NCBI RefSeq assembly: GCF_001685395.1
Contig: NZ_CP014167.1
Location: 2,671,501 to 2,735,500 of the forward strand
Direction: 5' to 3'
DNA: 64,000 nucleotides
Source: Paenibacillus yonginensis
Lineage (GTDB): Bacteria > Bacillota > Bacilli > Paenibacillales > Paenibacillaceae
The stretch's first letter is position 1; every line of letters begins with the position of its first letter. The position numbers and the translations under genes are program-made. The notes beneath the pieces were generated by a model. That model ran no database searches and was not told the origin of the DNA. It saw only the letters and a list, made by a program, of their open reading frames with translations. Positions 52,401-62,473 of the stretch are shown here, one piece after another.

Positions 52401-53270
52401 CTACTCTGTTTTGATGAATTTATTGATGATCAAAGTAACTACCAGGCATTCAAGGATAATGAAGACCGAGATGGCACTGCCATAACCATATCGGTAAGTA
52501 TCAAAAATCGTTGTGTACATTAAGGTACTCGGCACTTCCGTGGTGAAGAAAGGCCCGCCGCCCGTCAGCACATAAATCAGATCGAATACTTTAAATGCAC
52601 CAATGACGGAGAATACAAGGCATACTTTAAGGACCGGCTTCATTAACGGAATGGTGATTAAAAAGGCTGTCCGCACTCGGGAAGCCCCGTCAATCTTGGC
52701 CGCTTCAAAAATATCCTGCGAAATTGACTTCGCTCCCGCATACATCAGCAGCATGTGATACCCGATATACTGCCATAGAGTCGGGATAAACGAGGCAATC
52801 AGCGCCGTTTTCTTCTGTCCAAGCCAGTCCTGGGCCAAATGGGAGAGCCCCACATTTTCCAGCAGAGTGTTCAGAAGTCCATAGTCTGCATTATAGATTT
52901 TAGACCACAGCTGCGCGATTACTACGGTTGAAATCAATACCGGTATGAAATAAACCGTGCGGTAAAAGCCCTCTCCTTTAACGTTCGATGCTAATATAAG
53001 GGCCAGCAAAAGAGATAAAGGCAGCTGGATGAAGATAGAAGCGGCTGCAAACAGCAGCGAATTTTTCATGGAATTCAGGGCTCTCGAATCCGTAAACAAT
53101 TCCACGTAGTTATGGAACCCGATATACGCTCCTTTGCCGACGCCATTCCAATCCAGCAAACTATAATAACTCGAAACGAAGATCGGAACCAAAACAATCG
53201 CACAAAAGATAAGGAGGGTAGGAAGAACAAATATCGTTATGGCTGTTTTATTTGAAAATACAGAATTCAT
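52401..53270 (-). CDS. ABC transporter permease (AraP-like)
   Basis: The 289-residue product starts MNSVFSNKTAITIFVLPTLL, has six helices and the EAA loop SQDIFEAAKIDGASRVRTAF. AGGAGG lies six bases before the chosen second ATG of an ATGATG pair; the longer frame to 53318 is rejected. It pairs with the AraQ-like permease. Confidence 0.9.
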   Translation of the reverse strand: MNSVFSNKTAITIFVLPTLLIFCAIVLVPIFVSSYYSLLDWNGVGKGAYIGFHNYVELFTDSRALNSMKNSLLFAAASIFIQLPLSLLLALILASNVKGEGFYRTVYFIPVLISTVVIAQLWSKIYNADYGLLNTLLENVGLSHLAQDWLGQKKTALIASFIPTLWQYIGYHMLLMYAGAKSISQDIFEAAKIDGASRVRTAFLITIPLMKPVLKVCLVFSVIGAFKVFDLIYVLTGGGPFFTTEVPSTLMYTTIFDTYRYGYGSAISVFIILECLVVTLIINKFIKTE

Positions 53271-53340
53271 CATCGTCCTCCTCTCAAAGATGTGATCAGG
53301 AAAAGCTCCTGACCACATCTTGTTTAGGTTTATTCCATGA

Positions 53341-54657
53341 CTAGAGGTTCAGCTCTGTCGGCTGAAGCTGGGCCATCTGTTTGCAGAATTCCTCAGGCGT
53401 GATGTCGCCTGCCAGAAGCTGCGCAATCAAGTTCTTATGGGTTTCAGCGGATTCGGCCGGGAGAATGTTATCCCACCAAGCGATAAACGAAGTTGCGGTC
53501 TTCATAATTTCTGCACTGGACAGGTCCAGCGAGGACAAGCCGGAAGTATCGAGCCCGTCCGTTTTCCAGCTTGGAAGTCCTGCTCCGGCCAGATAACCCT
53601 GCGTGCCGAGCTGCTCGCTCAGGTATTTCAGGAACTCGGCTGCTTCTTTAGGGTGTTTGGTGGTGCTGCTGATATAGAAGCCGTCGACGGCACCGCCGAA
53701 AATTTCGGTGTTTGTTCCTTTACCGTCTTCAAAGACCGGGAACGGAATGACTTTAACCTTGCCTTTGGCGGCGGAGGAAGGATCTTCAATACCTGCATTT
53801 ACCCAGTTGGCCTGAACCATCATAGCCCCATTCCCGGCATTAAAGGCGCCCAGCATTTCATCATAGCTCATGCTGAACATGCTGCTGTTGAATGCGCCAG
53901 CTTTGGCCAGCTCCTGCATTTTTGCCGCTGCGGCTACAAAATCCGGAGAATTCCATTTCGACGGATCTTTGAACGCCTCTTTAACCGCCTCATTTCCGGC
54001 CTGGCGCATCGCAATGATGTCGTACCAGTACATGCCCGGCCAGCGGTCTTTTTCCCCGATTAACGCCGGCGTGATTCCCGCCGCTTTCAGCTTATCCACG
54101 GCATCCAGCAGTTCCTTATAGGTTGTCGGGAGTTTGGCGCCTGCTTTATCAAACAATTCGGTATTCACGTAAAGGTTCGCAATATGGGTATAGACGGGCA
54201 GGGTATAAATTTTTCCGTCATTCTCGATTGCTTCCGCCATGCCCGGTCCCAGTTTAGCCTTGAGATCATCCGTCAGATAACTCGAGATGTCGAGGACATT
54301 GCCGGATTTGATGTAAGGCTCCATAAAACTTCCTCCGCCCATACCGTAAAAAACATCAGGAGCTTCGCCGGCGGCAATTGAAGTTTTGATCTTGGTCTTA
54401 TACTGCTCGCCTGTAGTCCCCGTCCGTTCAATCTGAATGTCCGGATGGTCGCTGTTCCATTTGTCAATAATCGTCGGCAGCAGCTTCGCAGTAGGATCTG
54501 TGTTGCCTACGGATTGATCCCAAAGGGTCAACTTAATGGATCCGCTTTCATTTGATTGCGCGCCATTCGAAGATGATCCGGACGAACACGCAGCGAGGCT
54601 GCCTGCCAATCCTACAGCCAAAATGACACCCATCGTTCTTTTTAATAACGCTTTCAT
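53341..54657 (-). CDS. Arabino-oligosaccharide-type binding lipoprotein
   Basis: The 438-residue protein has a lipoprotein signal ending AGSLAAC, a Ser/Gly/Asn linker and an SBP type 1 fold (KLTLWDQSVGNTDPTAKLLP, GEAPDVFYGMGGGSFMEPYI, FNAGNGAMMVQANWVNAGIE). GGGGAGG is nine bases upstream. It lies between the YesM/YesN-type regulators and the two permeases, so it is the receptor of this importer. The assignment to arabino-oligosaccharides rests on the GH51 neighbour. Confidence 0.88.
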   Translation of the reverse strand: MKALLKRTMGVILAVGLAGSLAACSSGSSSNGAQSNESGSIKLTLWDQSVGNTDPTAKLLPTIIDKWNSDHPDIQIERTGTTGEQYKTKIKTSIAAGEAPDVFYGMGGGSFMEPYIKSGNVLDISSYLTDDLKAKLGPGMAEAIENDGKIYTLPVYTHIANLYVNTELFDKAGAKLPTTYKELLDAVDKLKAAGITPALIGEKDRWPGMYWYDIIAMRQAGNEAVKEAFKDPSKWNSPDFVAAAAKMQELAKAGAFNSSMFSMSYDEMLGAFNAGNGAMMVQANWVNAGIEDPSSAAKGKVKVIPFPVFEDGKGTNTEIFGGAVDGFYISSTTKHPKEAAEFLKYLSEQLGTQGYLAGAGLPSWKTDGLDTSGLSSLDLSSAEIMKTATSFIAWWDNILPAESAETHKNLIAQLLAGDITPEEFCKQMAQLQPTELNL

Positions 54658-54771
54658 TATTGAACCTCCCCATGAATGTTTGCTGTTTCTATAAGGAATT
54701 TTAGGGAAATTCCCCCTTCAGCTCCATTCAAAATCCAGACATCACCTTTTAAAATTCAAACATCTTCCCGC

Positions 54772-56355
54772 CTACTCCCTGCAGTTCCTATATTCATTCA
54801 TGGATCGGCCCATGTTCTTTTTAAATAAGATACTGAAATAATGCGGGTCCGTAATACCCACCTGTTCGCCGATTTCATACCCTTTTAAGTCCGTTTGTTT
54901 CAGCAGCATCTCCGCCTTCTTCATGCGTAAATTTGTTAAGTACTCAACGAAGGTCTGCCCGGTCTCCTTCTTCATTAGCCGTCCCAAATGTCCCGGACTG
55001 ACAAAAAAAGCCGCCGCCGTACTCGCTAATCCCACCTCAGGATTGCTGATATTATGCTCCAGGTAATCTTTCACCTGGCTGATCAGATTGCCTACTTTAG
55101 CTTCCTGTCTGGAATAGATAACGCCGGCAACATGCAGAACATACCGCTCCAGGCTCTGCATTAATTGCGGTAAAAGCTCGGCGGTAAGAATAGACACCAA
55201 CGTTTCCTTGTCAAACACGTGTTCATTTTCGATTTGCTGTTCAATCGCCGCACGCTGACACTCCATAATGACATCCATGGCTGCCATCCGGAACTGTGAT
55301 ACCGAGGCAAACGAAACATCAAAGATCTGACCTAAAGTCTGGGACGCACGTTCAGACGAGCCTACACTTATGTAGAACTGGAGCTGACGAAGGAGCTCCG
55401 TATTCGAACGGTACTGTTCATCCCCGCCCTCAACGATATCTTCAAAACAGACAACCTGATTTTTCCCCACGAAAGCTTGATAATGCAGAGCGCGGCAGGC
55501 CTCCTCATACCCGAGATGTGCCGCCTCTATATGTTCATGTCTCCGCCCGATGCCGATGCTCACTGTACATGTGCCCAAATGGAGCAAATTTGCCATCAGC
55601 CATTCGCAGTCAGAGACAAGATGGTTGTCTTGGCTCTGGGAAATCAGCACGATCTGATTCCGGGTATCCATCAAAATAATGACCTGTGAGTTGTCCTTGT
55701 AAAAGGCTTCAATCTTATTCCTGCATTCCATCCGTAATAGTATCAGCTGCTCCTCGGTATGCGTCGCTGAGACAGAAGAAATTTCCATTACAGCGATTTG
55801 AAATGCTTCTGTGCCACGTCCCATAGGGACTTGAAAATACGCCGCTTTTTCATAAATTTCTTCTTTAGAGAGAGAGCCGTTCAGCCAGTGGTATAGAAAT
55901 TTTTCCTTCAGATAAGGAAGGTTTCTCCTCAGTTCCTCTTTCAGAACTTCCATTTCCTTTTCACGCGTGCGCTCTTCTTCAATCGTTTTTCTTAGCTTTT
56001 CAGTTACACTAAGCAGTTCTGAAGCGTGAATCGGCTTCAAAATAAAATCCGAAATCCCGATTTTGATGCTTTTGCGTGCATATTCAAACTCGTCGTGGCC
56101 GGTCACAATTACGATTTTGATATCGGGATACTTCTTTAACACTCTTTCGCTAAACTCAATACCGTCGATAGAAGGCATGTAAATATCGGTGAAAATAACA
56201 TCCGGTCTGTGCTTATCCACAAACTCAAGAGCTTCGGCGGCATGAGCGGCTTCCCCGATTATTTTCATGCCCTGCTTCTCCCAATCAATGCGCATTCTGA
56301 GCAAATTCCGTATTAGATATTCATCATCGACAATTAAGACCTTTAGTTCCCCCAT
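54772..56355 (-). CDS. YesN-type response regulator with AraC output
   Basis: The 527-residue regulator has a receiver domain (LIVDDEYLIRNLLRMRIDWE, the phospho-Asp in PDVIFTDIYMPSIDGIEFSE, Lys in FILKPIHASELLS), a long middle region (about 180-400) and a C-terminal AraC double helix-turn-helix (FFVSPGHLGRLMKKETGQTF, IGEQVGITDPHYFSILFKKN). Its start overlaps the kinase gene by 13 bases. It should activate the importer-GH51 operon directly downstream. Confidence 0.92.
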   Translation of the reverse strand: MGELKVLIVDDEYLIRNLLRMRIDWEKQGMKIIGEAAHAAEALEFVDKHRPDVIFTDIYMPSIDGIEFSERVLKKYPDIKIVIVTGHDEFEYARKSIKIGISDFILKPIHASELLSVTEKLRKTIEEERTREKEMEVLKEELRRNLPYLKEKFLYHWLNGSLSKEEIYEKAAYFQVPMGRGTEAFQIAVMEISSVSATHTEEQLILLRMECRNKIEAFYKDNSQVIILMDTRNQIVLISQSQDNHLVSDCEWLMANLLHLGTCTVSIGIGRRHEHIEAAHLGYEEACRALHYQAFVGKNQVVCFEDIVEGGDEQYRSNTELLRQLQFYISVGSSERASQTLGQIFDVSFASVSQFRMAAMDVIMECQRAAIEQQIENEHVFDKETLVSILTAELLPQLMQSLERYVLHVAGVIYSRQEAKVGNLISQVKDYLEHNISNPEVGLASTAAAFFVSPGHLGRLMKKETGQTFVEYLTNLRMKKAEMLLKQTDLKGYEIGEQVGITDPHYFSILFKKNMGRSMNEYRNCRE

Positions 56356-58157
56356 CCCAGATCAGCTCCATTCGGTATGATTAATGTAATCCTAGTTCCC
56401 TTCAAGGGTTCACTCTCGATTTGGACACAGTCTTTATCTTCATAAAAAATGCGCAGGCGCTCCATTGTTCCCCAAAGACCAAAACTTTTGTTTTGGCCTT
56501 TTCTTTCTGTGTTTAAAATCTCCTCAATTTCTTCCCCAGACATCCCCACGCCATCATCAGCTATGGTAATCACGACATTCTCGTTTGTCCCCTTCACACT
56601 GATTTCTATCTTTCCTGGGGAACCTTTAGGACGTATTCCATGATAAAGAGAGTTTTCTACCAACGGCTGCATGACCAGCTTCGGAATTGGAGTCTGCCTG
56701 CACTCCTCATCCATCTCGAACTGAACATCAAAGACATCCTGATAACGTGTTTTCTGAATAATTAAATAATTCCGGACAATTTCAATTTCTTCCCCGACCG
56801 TAATGACTTCCCTTCCTTTATTCACGCTTAATCGGTAATAACTGCCTAATGCCTCAATCAATTCACATACCTGATCATTTAATCCCGACAGGGCTAACGA
56901 GGTTATGGAATCCAGTGTGTTATATAGAAAATGCGGTTTAATTTGAGCTTGCAGTGTAGTCAGCTCCGCCTTACGGAGGGTATTCTGCTCTTCAATAATT
57001 CGCTTAAGCATCTGCTCAATTTGTTCGATCATCTGGTTGTATCCCCTATACAGCTGTTCGAACTCATAGCTGTTCAATTCAACGTTTACTTTTCTGAAGT
57101 TCCCGCTTGGCGCCTTGTACATGGCCCGAAGAAGCTTATGAATAGGTTTAATGATGCTTCGTGAGATAATAAAAGAACTTACAAAAAATACGGTTCCATT
57201 TATGACTAGCAAAATCAGGGCTAAAAGCACCAATGACTTATTTCTGGAATCAATCGTTTCATAGGAGTTTATGCTGATAAACCTCCAATTGTAGGCTCCA
57301 CCGGACAGATAAGATACCGTATATTTTTGTGAACCCGCATTTAGGGTCTGAAATCCTGAACCGCTCTGATCGAACTTTTCTTGAAGTTTCTCTTTATTTG
57401 ATGTGATTAGCTGCTGAAGGCCGGTACCGTTTTGGTCAAAAGCCGGATTAGCTATGATGGTCTGATTGTTCTCATCCAGGATCGCAATATGAAATGAATC
57501 TTGATTCAGCAGGCTGGAGTACGCCTGAACAAAGGAGCTTGCTTTAATGTTTAGGACCAACACCCCTAAAGGGGAAGTGTCATCAATATCCCGGATCAGC
57601 CGGATAAACGAAATAAAATTTCCTTTAACGGTTCCTTCCGAGAAAGCTCCGCTGCCGTTCAGCTTTAGCAGATATTTTCCTTTATTTTGAACCACCTGAT
57701 CGTACCACGATGCGTCCTGCACATTTACCTCCTTAAAAGTGGGCAGTTCTTGAGTGCCGACCGAGAAGCGATGACCCGAATTGTCAAAAATATAGACCGA
57801 ATCAATAATTGGAACCGCTTGCATAAGGTTGTACAGATACGAACTTACTTTGGATTGGGTATCCAGATTAGCATATAAGTTCCCTTGCCTCAGCAAGTTT
57901 TGCAGATTATGATCCGAGAAAATCATTTTAGAATAATTATTGACATTGTCAATCATTAAATCGACATTGGCCTGTATGGAGGCGATGGTTTGCAGAGATG
58001 CTTCATTGATTTTCTTTTGGGCTGAATTTGAGGAAATTTTGTTAAGGACCAAATAACTGAACCCTACGGTAATTAAAATGATAAGGAAATAAGCAAAGGG
58101 AATTTTAAAGGCTAGTTTTTTGGGTTTACCGAGAAATATAGTTTTGGAATAATTCAC
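56343..58157 (-). CDS. YesM-type sensor histidine kinase
   Basis: The 604-residue kinase has two membrane helices (about 15-37 and 290-315) flanking a Cache-like extracellular sensor, a HAMP domain (SIIKPIHKLLRAMYKAPSGN), His_kinase with the phospho-His in LQAQIKPHFLYNTLDSI, and an ATPase domain (LVENSLYHGIRPKGSPGKIE, DDGVGMSGEEI). The start is GTG with GGAGG eight bases before it. With the YesN-type regulator it forms a sugar-sensing pair. A cre-like palindrome lies upstream at 58429-58443. Confidence 0.92.
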   Translation of the reverse strand: MNYSKTIFLGKPKKLAFKIPFAYFLIILITVGFSYLVLNKISSNSAQKKINEASLQTIASIQANVDLMIDNVNNYSKMIFSDHNLQNLLRQGNLYANLDTQSKVSSYLYNLMQAVPIIDSVYIFDNSGHRFSVGTQELPTFKEVNVQDASWYDQVVQNKGKYLLKLNGSGAFSEGTVKGNFISFIRLIRDIDDTSPLGVLVLNIKASSFVQAYSSLLNQDSFHIAILDENNQTIIANPAFDQNGTGLQQLITSNKEKLQEKFDQSGSGFQTLNAGSQKYTVSYLSGGAYNWRFISINSYETIDSRNKSLVLLALILLVINGTVFFVSSFIISRSIIKPIHKLLRAMYKAPSGNFRKVNVELNSYEFEQLYRGYNQMIEQIEQMLKRIIEEQNTLRKAELTTLQAQIKPHFLYNTLDSITSLALSGLNDQVCELIEALGSYYRLSVNKGREVITVGEEIEIVRNYLIIQKTRYQDVFDVQFEMDEECRQTPIPKLVMQPLVENSLYHGIRPKGSPGKIEISVKGTNENVVITIADDGVGMSGEEIEEILNTERKGQNKSFGLWGTMERLRIFYEDKDCVQIESEPLKGTRITLIIPNGADLGWGN

Positions 58158-58428
58158 GAGTTCTCCCTCCGATTCTTTAGGGTTCCCAGCATACAGGCAT
58201 GCGAGCCTCTCTCCAAGAGTATGAAAAAGTTACTTATAACACCACTTGTACGGCTAAAAAAAACACATCGAGCAATAGCACTCTCTCCATGTGGTTTTGG
58301 CTTTCGTTTTTCTCTATAAGATCTTGGTTGCTGATATCTTAGTTGCTGTGAATTAAGATTATTCATTTGTCCGCTTGGCTCCATTGCATACTTGATTCTA
58401 GCATTGAACGGAAATAATAGCATCATAA

Positions 58429-58443
58429 TTGTAAGCGTTTAAA
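58429..58443. promoter_or_regulatory. cre-like box upstream of the YesM/YesN operon
   Basis: TTGTAAGCGTTTAAA fits WTGNAANCGNWNNCW except for one base. It lies about 270 bases before the kinase start. Confidence 0.5.
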
Positions 58444-58638
58444 CCTAGAAGGAGACGACGAATCTTAATTTGTTCCTTCCACTATTCCACTGATTGGGCT
58501 GGATAGATCCCCTGGGCTCATCTGTACGGGCTTTGCGCTGACGATGATATTGAAAGCCATCTCAAATGAGTGTCCAAATCCGTTATTCTACCTCCTTAAA
58601 TCTAACAGAATATCCCAAAATGCATAAGGAGTGATTTC

Positions 58639-58746
58639 ATGTTACGTTGGTCCCCCATCGAAAATGCAAAGATAATTGGTGTGCTTCCTGAATATCGCGA
58701 TCTTATCAAAAACGGTGGTCATACGGCATCGCAGCGGGCAGTTTAA
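58639..58746 (+). CDS. Small open frame of 35 codons, possible remnant
   Basis: AAGGAG lies eight bases before ATG 58639; the product starts MLRWSPIENAKIIGVLPEYR and ends HTASQRAV. It is not recognised. It sits alone in a gap of about one kilobase (58158-59181) that otherwise holds a cre-like box, a terminator at 58853-58883 and no gene I can support. It may be a real small gene or a broken 5' end. Confidence 0.35.
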   Translation: MLRWSPIENAKIIGVLPEYRDLIKNGGHTASQRAV

Positions 58747-58852
58747 AACCCATTCATGCAGAGGAACCAAATTGGGCGGGCTGCTTCCCTTATCCTTATT
58801 AAAGAACTGTTCCTGGGCTGACCATTCATCCTTTTGTTCCCCACCCTAAGCG

Positions 58853-58883
58853 GAAGAGGCGAGCCCAACAGGCTCGCCTCTTC
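58853..58883. terminator. Strong hairpin terminator
   Basis: GAAGAGGCGAGCC, loop CAACA, GGCTCGCCTCTTC, followed by TCTATAACTCG on the plus strand. It follows the small open frame at 58639 and may end its transcript. Confidence 0.7.
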
Positions 58884-59181
58884 TCTATAACTCGATCCTA
58901 ATCCCAACCAAATCCAACAACCAAACTAAACCATACTAAACCATACAAGCCGCCGGTTCGCTTCCGACAACTGGCCGATTAAAACTCGAAAGATACTTTA
59001 GTTCCAGCCTCAAACAGAGGACAGTCCCAGGCGCCCACGCACAAAGCCGCTTTCTTGTTGGTTTAGCGCTTATCGCTTGCCGCCTGACGCGGAGCAGCTA
59101 AACTACCAGCTTTTGCTGCCTGCCAGCAACCGTGGCGCTTGCGCCATGACCGGCCTAAATTCCAATGCAGCCATACACTGT

Positions 59182-60279
59182 TTAGTCCCACCAGGTCTCC
59201 GTAGGGTAGTCCGGATCTCCGATATAGACCGGCTCGCCGATTTTTGGCGTGGCGATGGGCACGCCTTGGCGCTGGGCTTCGGCGTTCGCGCGGCGGACCG
59301 GATCGTTCCAATCGTGCAGCGACAAAGTGAATGCCCCCCAATGGATCGGAACGAGCACGCCCCCTTGTACGTCCATATGAGCCTGAACCGTCTGTTCCGG
59401 CAGCATGTGAATGTCGCTCCAACGCGGATCGTATTGACCGCACTCCATTAAGGCCAGATCAAAAGGGCCATACTTCTCGCCAATCTGCTTGAAATGCGTG
59501 CCATAACCGCTGTCTCCGCTGAAAAAAACCTTCCGCTCGGGGGACGCGATCACCCAGGAGCACCACAAGGTGCCATCCCGGTTGGCCAGCCCCCGGCCCG
59601 AGAAATGACGGGCGGGCGTGCAGGCGAGCCGCAAGCCATTCCAGTCAAACTCCTCCCCCCAGTCATGCTCGCTGATCCGCCCCGGCTCTACGCCCCACCG
59701 TTCCAGGTGGCTGCCGACACCGAGCGGAACGAAAAAGCGCCCTACTTTATCCTTTAATTTCCGGATCGTGCCGTAATCCAAATGATCATAATGGTCGTGG
59801 GACAGAATCACCGCATCGATCTCCGGCAAGTCCTCCGGCTCAACCGGCAGCTGCCGGTTATACCGTTTGCCGCCGAAGGGAGGAACCGGTGTAGACGACA
59901 GGCCCAGCATCGGATCAAGCAGAAGACGTTTGCCCCCAAGGTGCAGCAGCAGCGCCGAATGGCCAAGCCAAACCACCCTATCGTGGTCCCGATCCTCCAG
60001 CGCCTCGCGCCCCAGTTTCACGATCGGCAGCGTCCGGTCCGGCCGGACCCGCGGATTGCCGCGCAGGTAGTCCCGCAGCAACGAAACCATGTTGCCCGAC
60101 GAAGGCTGGAAGGAAGAGGTTGGCTCCGTGTAGGCAAACTTTTTGCCCCGCCATTGAGGGGACTGCGCGTAACGCGTTCTATTGGCTGCCGAAGCTGTTC
60201 CGCCAAAGGACGGATTCAGCCTGATAAACAAGGTAATGCCAATGAGGAGAGCTAATACAACAATCAATACGATAAACAT
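59182..60279 (-). CDS. Metallo-beta-lactamase-fold hydrolase (NAPE-PLD-like)
   Basis: The 365-residue protein begins with a membrane helix (FIVLIVVLALLIGITLFIRL) and has the metal motif AVILSHDHYDHLDYGT (H-x-H-x-D-H), GVEPGRISEHDWGEEFDWNG, CTPARHFSGRGL and FFSGDSGYGTHFKQIG, ending with a VLVPIHWGAFTLSLHDWND segment. This is the layout of YddR/NAPE-PLD-like lipid or N-acyl phosphoesterases of the MBL superfamily; the substrate is unknown. GGCGG lies upstream of ATG 60279. Confidence 0.85.
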   Translation of the reverse strand: MFIVLIVVLALLIGITLFIRLNPSFGGTASAANRTRYAQSPQWRGKKFAYTEPTSSFQPSSGNMVSLLRDYLRGNPRVRPDRTLPIVKLGREALEDRDHDRVVWLGHSALLLHLGGKRLLLDPMLGLSSTPVPPFGGKRYNRQLPVEPEDLPEIDAVILSHDHYDHLDYGTIRKLKDKVGRFFVPLGVGSHLERWGVEPGRISEHDWGEEFDWNGLRLACTPARHFSGRGLANRDGTLWCSWVIASPERKVFFSGDSGYGTHFKQIGEKYGPFDLALMECGQYDPRWSDIHMLPEQTVQAHMDVQGGVLVPIHWGAFTLSLHDWNDPVRRANAEAQRQGVPIATPKIGEPVYIGDPDYPTETWWD

Positions 60280-60397
60280 GTAAAATACCGCCTTTTCCTA
60301 CATGAAGAGTGGATGATGGGTTGGTTCAAACAGAGTATACTGCATGGCGGGGGACGTTGCCAAATGCAGACATGCTGGAACTCGGGCCGGCACATGA

Positions 60398-60479
60398 ATA
60401 AAGAGCCGTTGGTGAACCACACCCCCAATTGTTAAGTGTGACTAACAATGGGGGGTACAGTTCAGATACGGCTCTTAGC
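60398..60479. repeat. Long inverted-repeat element
   Basis: AAGAGCCGT at the left pairs with ACGGCTCTT at the right, and inside CCCCCAATTGTTA pairs with TAACAATGGGGGG around AGTGTGAC; in between GTGAACCACA faces GTACAGTTCA imperfectly. The element has 82 bases and no gene. It could be the terminator of selO (138 bases upstream on the minus strand) or a small MITE-like element. The rest of the gap 60280-60616 shows nothing else. Confidence 0.55.
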
Positions 60480-60616
60480 AGCGAATAACTTTACAAGAGT
60501 TAGGGGGAACATGACAACTGATTTGATTAGGATGTAATTTCAGTTATTAAGAATAGATTGTTAGGGGAACTTGGGAACTCCTCAGGGTTCATAAAAATTA
60601 CGGGCCTGCCGACCGA

Positions 60617-62107
60617 TCACGTCCCGCAAAATGTGCGGTAAGGCCGGTCGCACGCCGCCGGCGGCTCCGCGAATTCCGCCTGCTCCGGCGTATGGGCGAA
60701 AGGCTGCGCCAATACCTTAAGCAGGCGCTGCATCACGCTGTAATCGTCCCGCTCTACAGCGGCTTCGAGTGCTTCCTCCACCCGGTGGTTGCGCGGGATC
60801 ACCGCCGGGTTGCTGCGGCGCATCAACTCGCGGACGGTTTCTGGGGACTCCGTCTGCCCGGCGAGTCTCGCCCGCCACCGCGCAAGCCAATCCGACCACT
60901 CGGAGGCGCCGGCCATCGCCGGTTCCTCCAGACGGCCAAAGGTCAAAGCGAGGAACGTGTTGGTAAAATCGGCGTGGTGCTGGTGCATCAGGTCAAGCAG
61001 GTCTTTGATGAGGACGGCATCCTCTGCCTGTTCATCAAACAGTCCCAGCTTCGACCGCATGCCTTGCAGCCATGCCGCTTCGAACTGTCCGGCGAAGCCT
61101 TTAAGCGCTTCTTCAGCCAGCTGGACGGCCTGCTCTTCCTCGTCGTGCAGCAGCGGCAGCAGGCTCTCGGCAAACCGGGACAGGTTCCATACCGCGATGG
61201 ACGGCTGATTGCCGTAGGCATAGCGGCCCTGACGGTCGATGGAACTGAATACGGTCGCCGGATCATACGCGTCCATAAAGGCGCATGGCCCATAGTCGAT
61301 CGTCTCGCCGCTGAGGACCATGTTATCGGTGTTCATTACCCCGTGGATGAACCCGACGAGCTGCCACTTGGCGATCAGGGAGGCTTGGCGCTGGATCGCC
61401 TCCCGTAACAGCGCCAGATAGCACCCGTCCTTGCCGGTATCGGCGAGAGTGGCCAGCTGCGGGTAGTGGCGCTGGATCACGTAGTCGGCGAGCGTGCGGA
61501 CGTCCGCCGGCTCGCCGAATTGCGCGGCGTATTGGAACGTGCCGACGCGCACGTGGCTGGCGGCAATGCGGGTGAGAATCGCCCCGCATAAGCCTTGTTC
61601 GCGGACCACCGTCTCCCCGGTGGTCACCACTGCCAGGCTGCGGGTCGTCGGAATGCCCAGCGCGTGCATCGCCTCGCTGATGATATACTCCCGCAGCATC
61701 GGGCCCAGCGCGGCGCGCCCGTCGCCGCCGCGCGAATACGGCGTCCGGCCGGAGCCCTTAAGCTGGATGTCGAAGCGATCGCCGCCAGGCGCGATCTGCT
61801 CTCCGAGCAGCAGGGCCCGGCCGTCCCCCAGCATCGTGAAATACCCGAACTGGTGGCCCGCATAAGCTTGGGCCAGCGGCTCCGCTCCCGGCGGCAGCCC
61901 GCTCCCCGCAAGGACGGCAACGTTCACTTCGCTTCGGAGCTCCGCGGGGTCCAAGCCAAGCTCCACCGCGAGCGATTCGTTCAGCACGATTAGCTTCGGC
62001 GACCGGACCGGCTTGGCCTCCTGCTTCGTGAAGAAGAACTCCGGCAAACGGGCATAGGTGTTATCGAAATTCCATCCGGTTTGTGAATTTTGGTTTGATT
62101 GGCTCAT
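60617..62107 (-). CDS. selO: Protein adenylyltransferase SelO (YdiU family)
   Basis: The 496-residue protein has the SelO pseudokinase-like signature: [20 protein letters not shown] at the start, [20 protein letters not shown] (P-loop-like region), [20 protein letters not shown], the active site [20 protein letters not shown] with the catalytic Asp, and [16 protein letters not shown] near the end. SelO transfers AMP to Ser/Thr/Tyr of redox proteins. GC content is clearly higher than in the rest of the window. AAGGAG is six to seven bases before ATG. Confidence 0.95.
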   Translation of the reverse strand: MSQSNQNSQTGWNFDNTYARLPEFFFTKQEAKPVRSPKLIVLNESLAVELGLDPAELRSEVNVAVLAGSGLPPGAEPLAQAYAGHQFGYFTMLGDGRALLLGEQIAPGGDRFDIQLKGSGRTPYSRGGDGRAALGPMLREYIISEAMHALGIPTTRSLAVVTTGETVVREQGLCGAILTRIAASHVRVGTFQYAAQFGEPADVRTLADYVIQRHYPQLATLADTGKDGCYLALLREAIQRQASLIAKWQLVGFIHGVMNTDNMVLSGETIDYGPCAFMDAYDPATVFSSIDRQGRYAYGNQPSIAVWNLSRFAESLLPLLHDEEEQAVQLAEEALKGFAGQFEAAWLQGMRSKLGLFDEQAEDAVLIKDLLDLMHQHHADFTNTFLALTFGRLEEPAMAGASEWSDWLARWRARLAGQTESPETVRELMRRSNPAVIPRNHRVEEALEAAVERDDYSVMQRLLKVLAQPFAHTPEQAEFAEPPAACDRPYRTFCGT

Positions 62108-62473
62108 CAGCTTCTCCTTCGTTATCCGTTATCGTCCTGCCGGTCTCCCGCAGGACGTGATTACATTAATATGCTGGGTGAGGGCGCGTAACGACGTAAC
62201 TGAAGTGCGTTCCTCACTGAACCTGCTGGCTTCACACACGTCTGCCGGATTATCCGACGCTCCGCTGTCCGTACGCCATAAAGCGAGGTCAAACGGCCTG
62301 TATTTCCCGACAGTTTCCTTGAAACTATCAGGACAAAACGATATCACCCGGATGGACCTCCATCTCTGATTTGAACGAATGACTTTCACCAGGAAGGTTG
62401 TGCCAAATCCGAACGATTTATACAACGGTAAGAGCTGCAGCGAGCTACTACAGCAAGCTGCTGCGGACTTCTG
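62108..62473. other. Gap between selO and the SseB-like gene
   Basis: Apart from a hairpin GTCCTGC...GCAGGAC at about 62132-62157, no site or gene is supported. Open frames on both strands (for example minus 62129-62425) have no ribosome site and no recognisable domain. Confidence 0.4.

Noticed and set aside
58154..58426. 90-residue minus-strand frame upstream of the YesM-type kinase
   Set aside because: Composition is not protein-like, it lacks a ribosome site and overlaps the kinase leader.
62129..62425. 98-residue minus-strand frame between selO and the SseB-like gene
   Set aside because: No ribosome site and no family match that I can see; the opposite strand is equally open.
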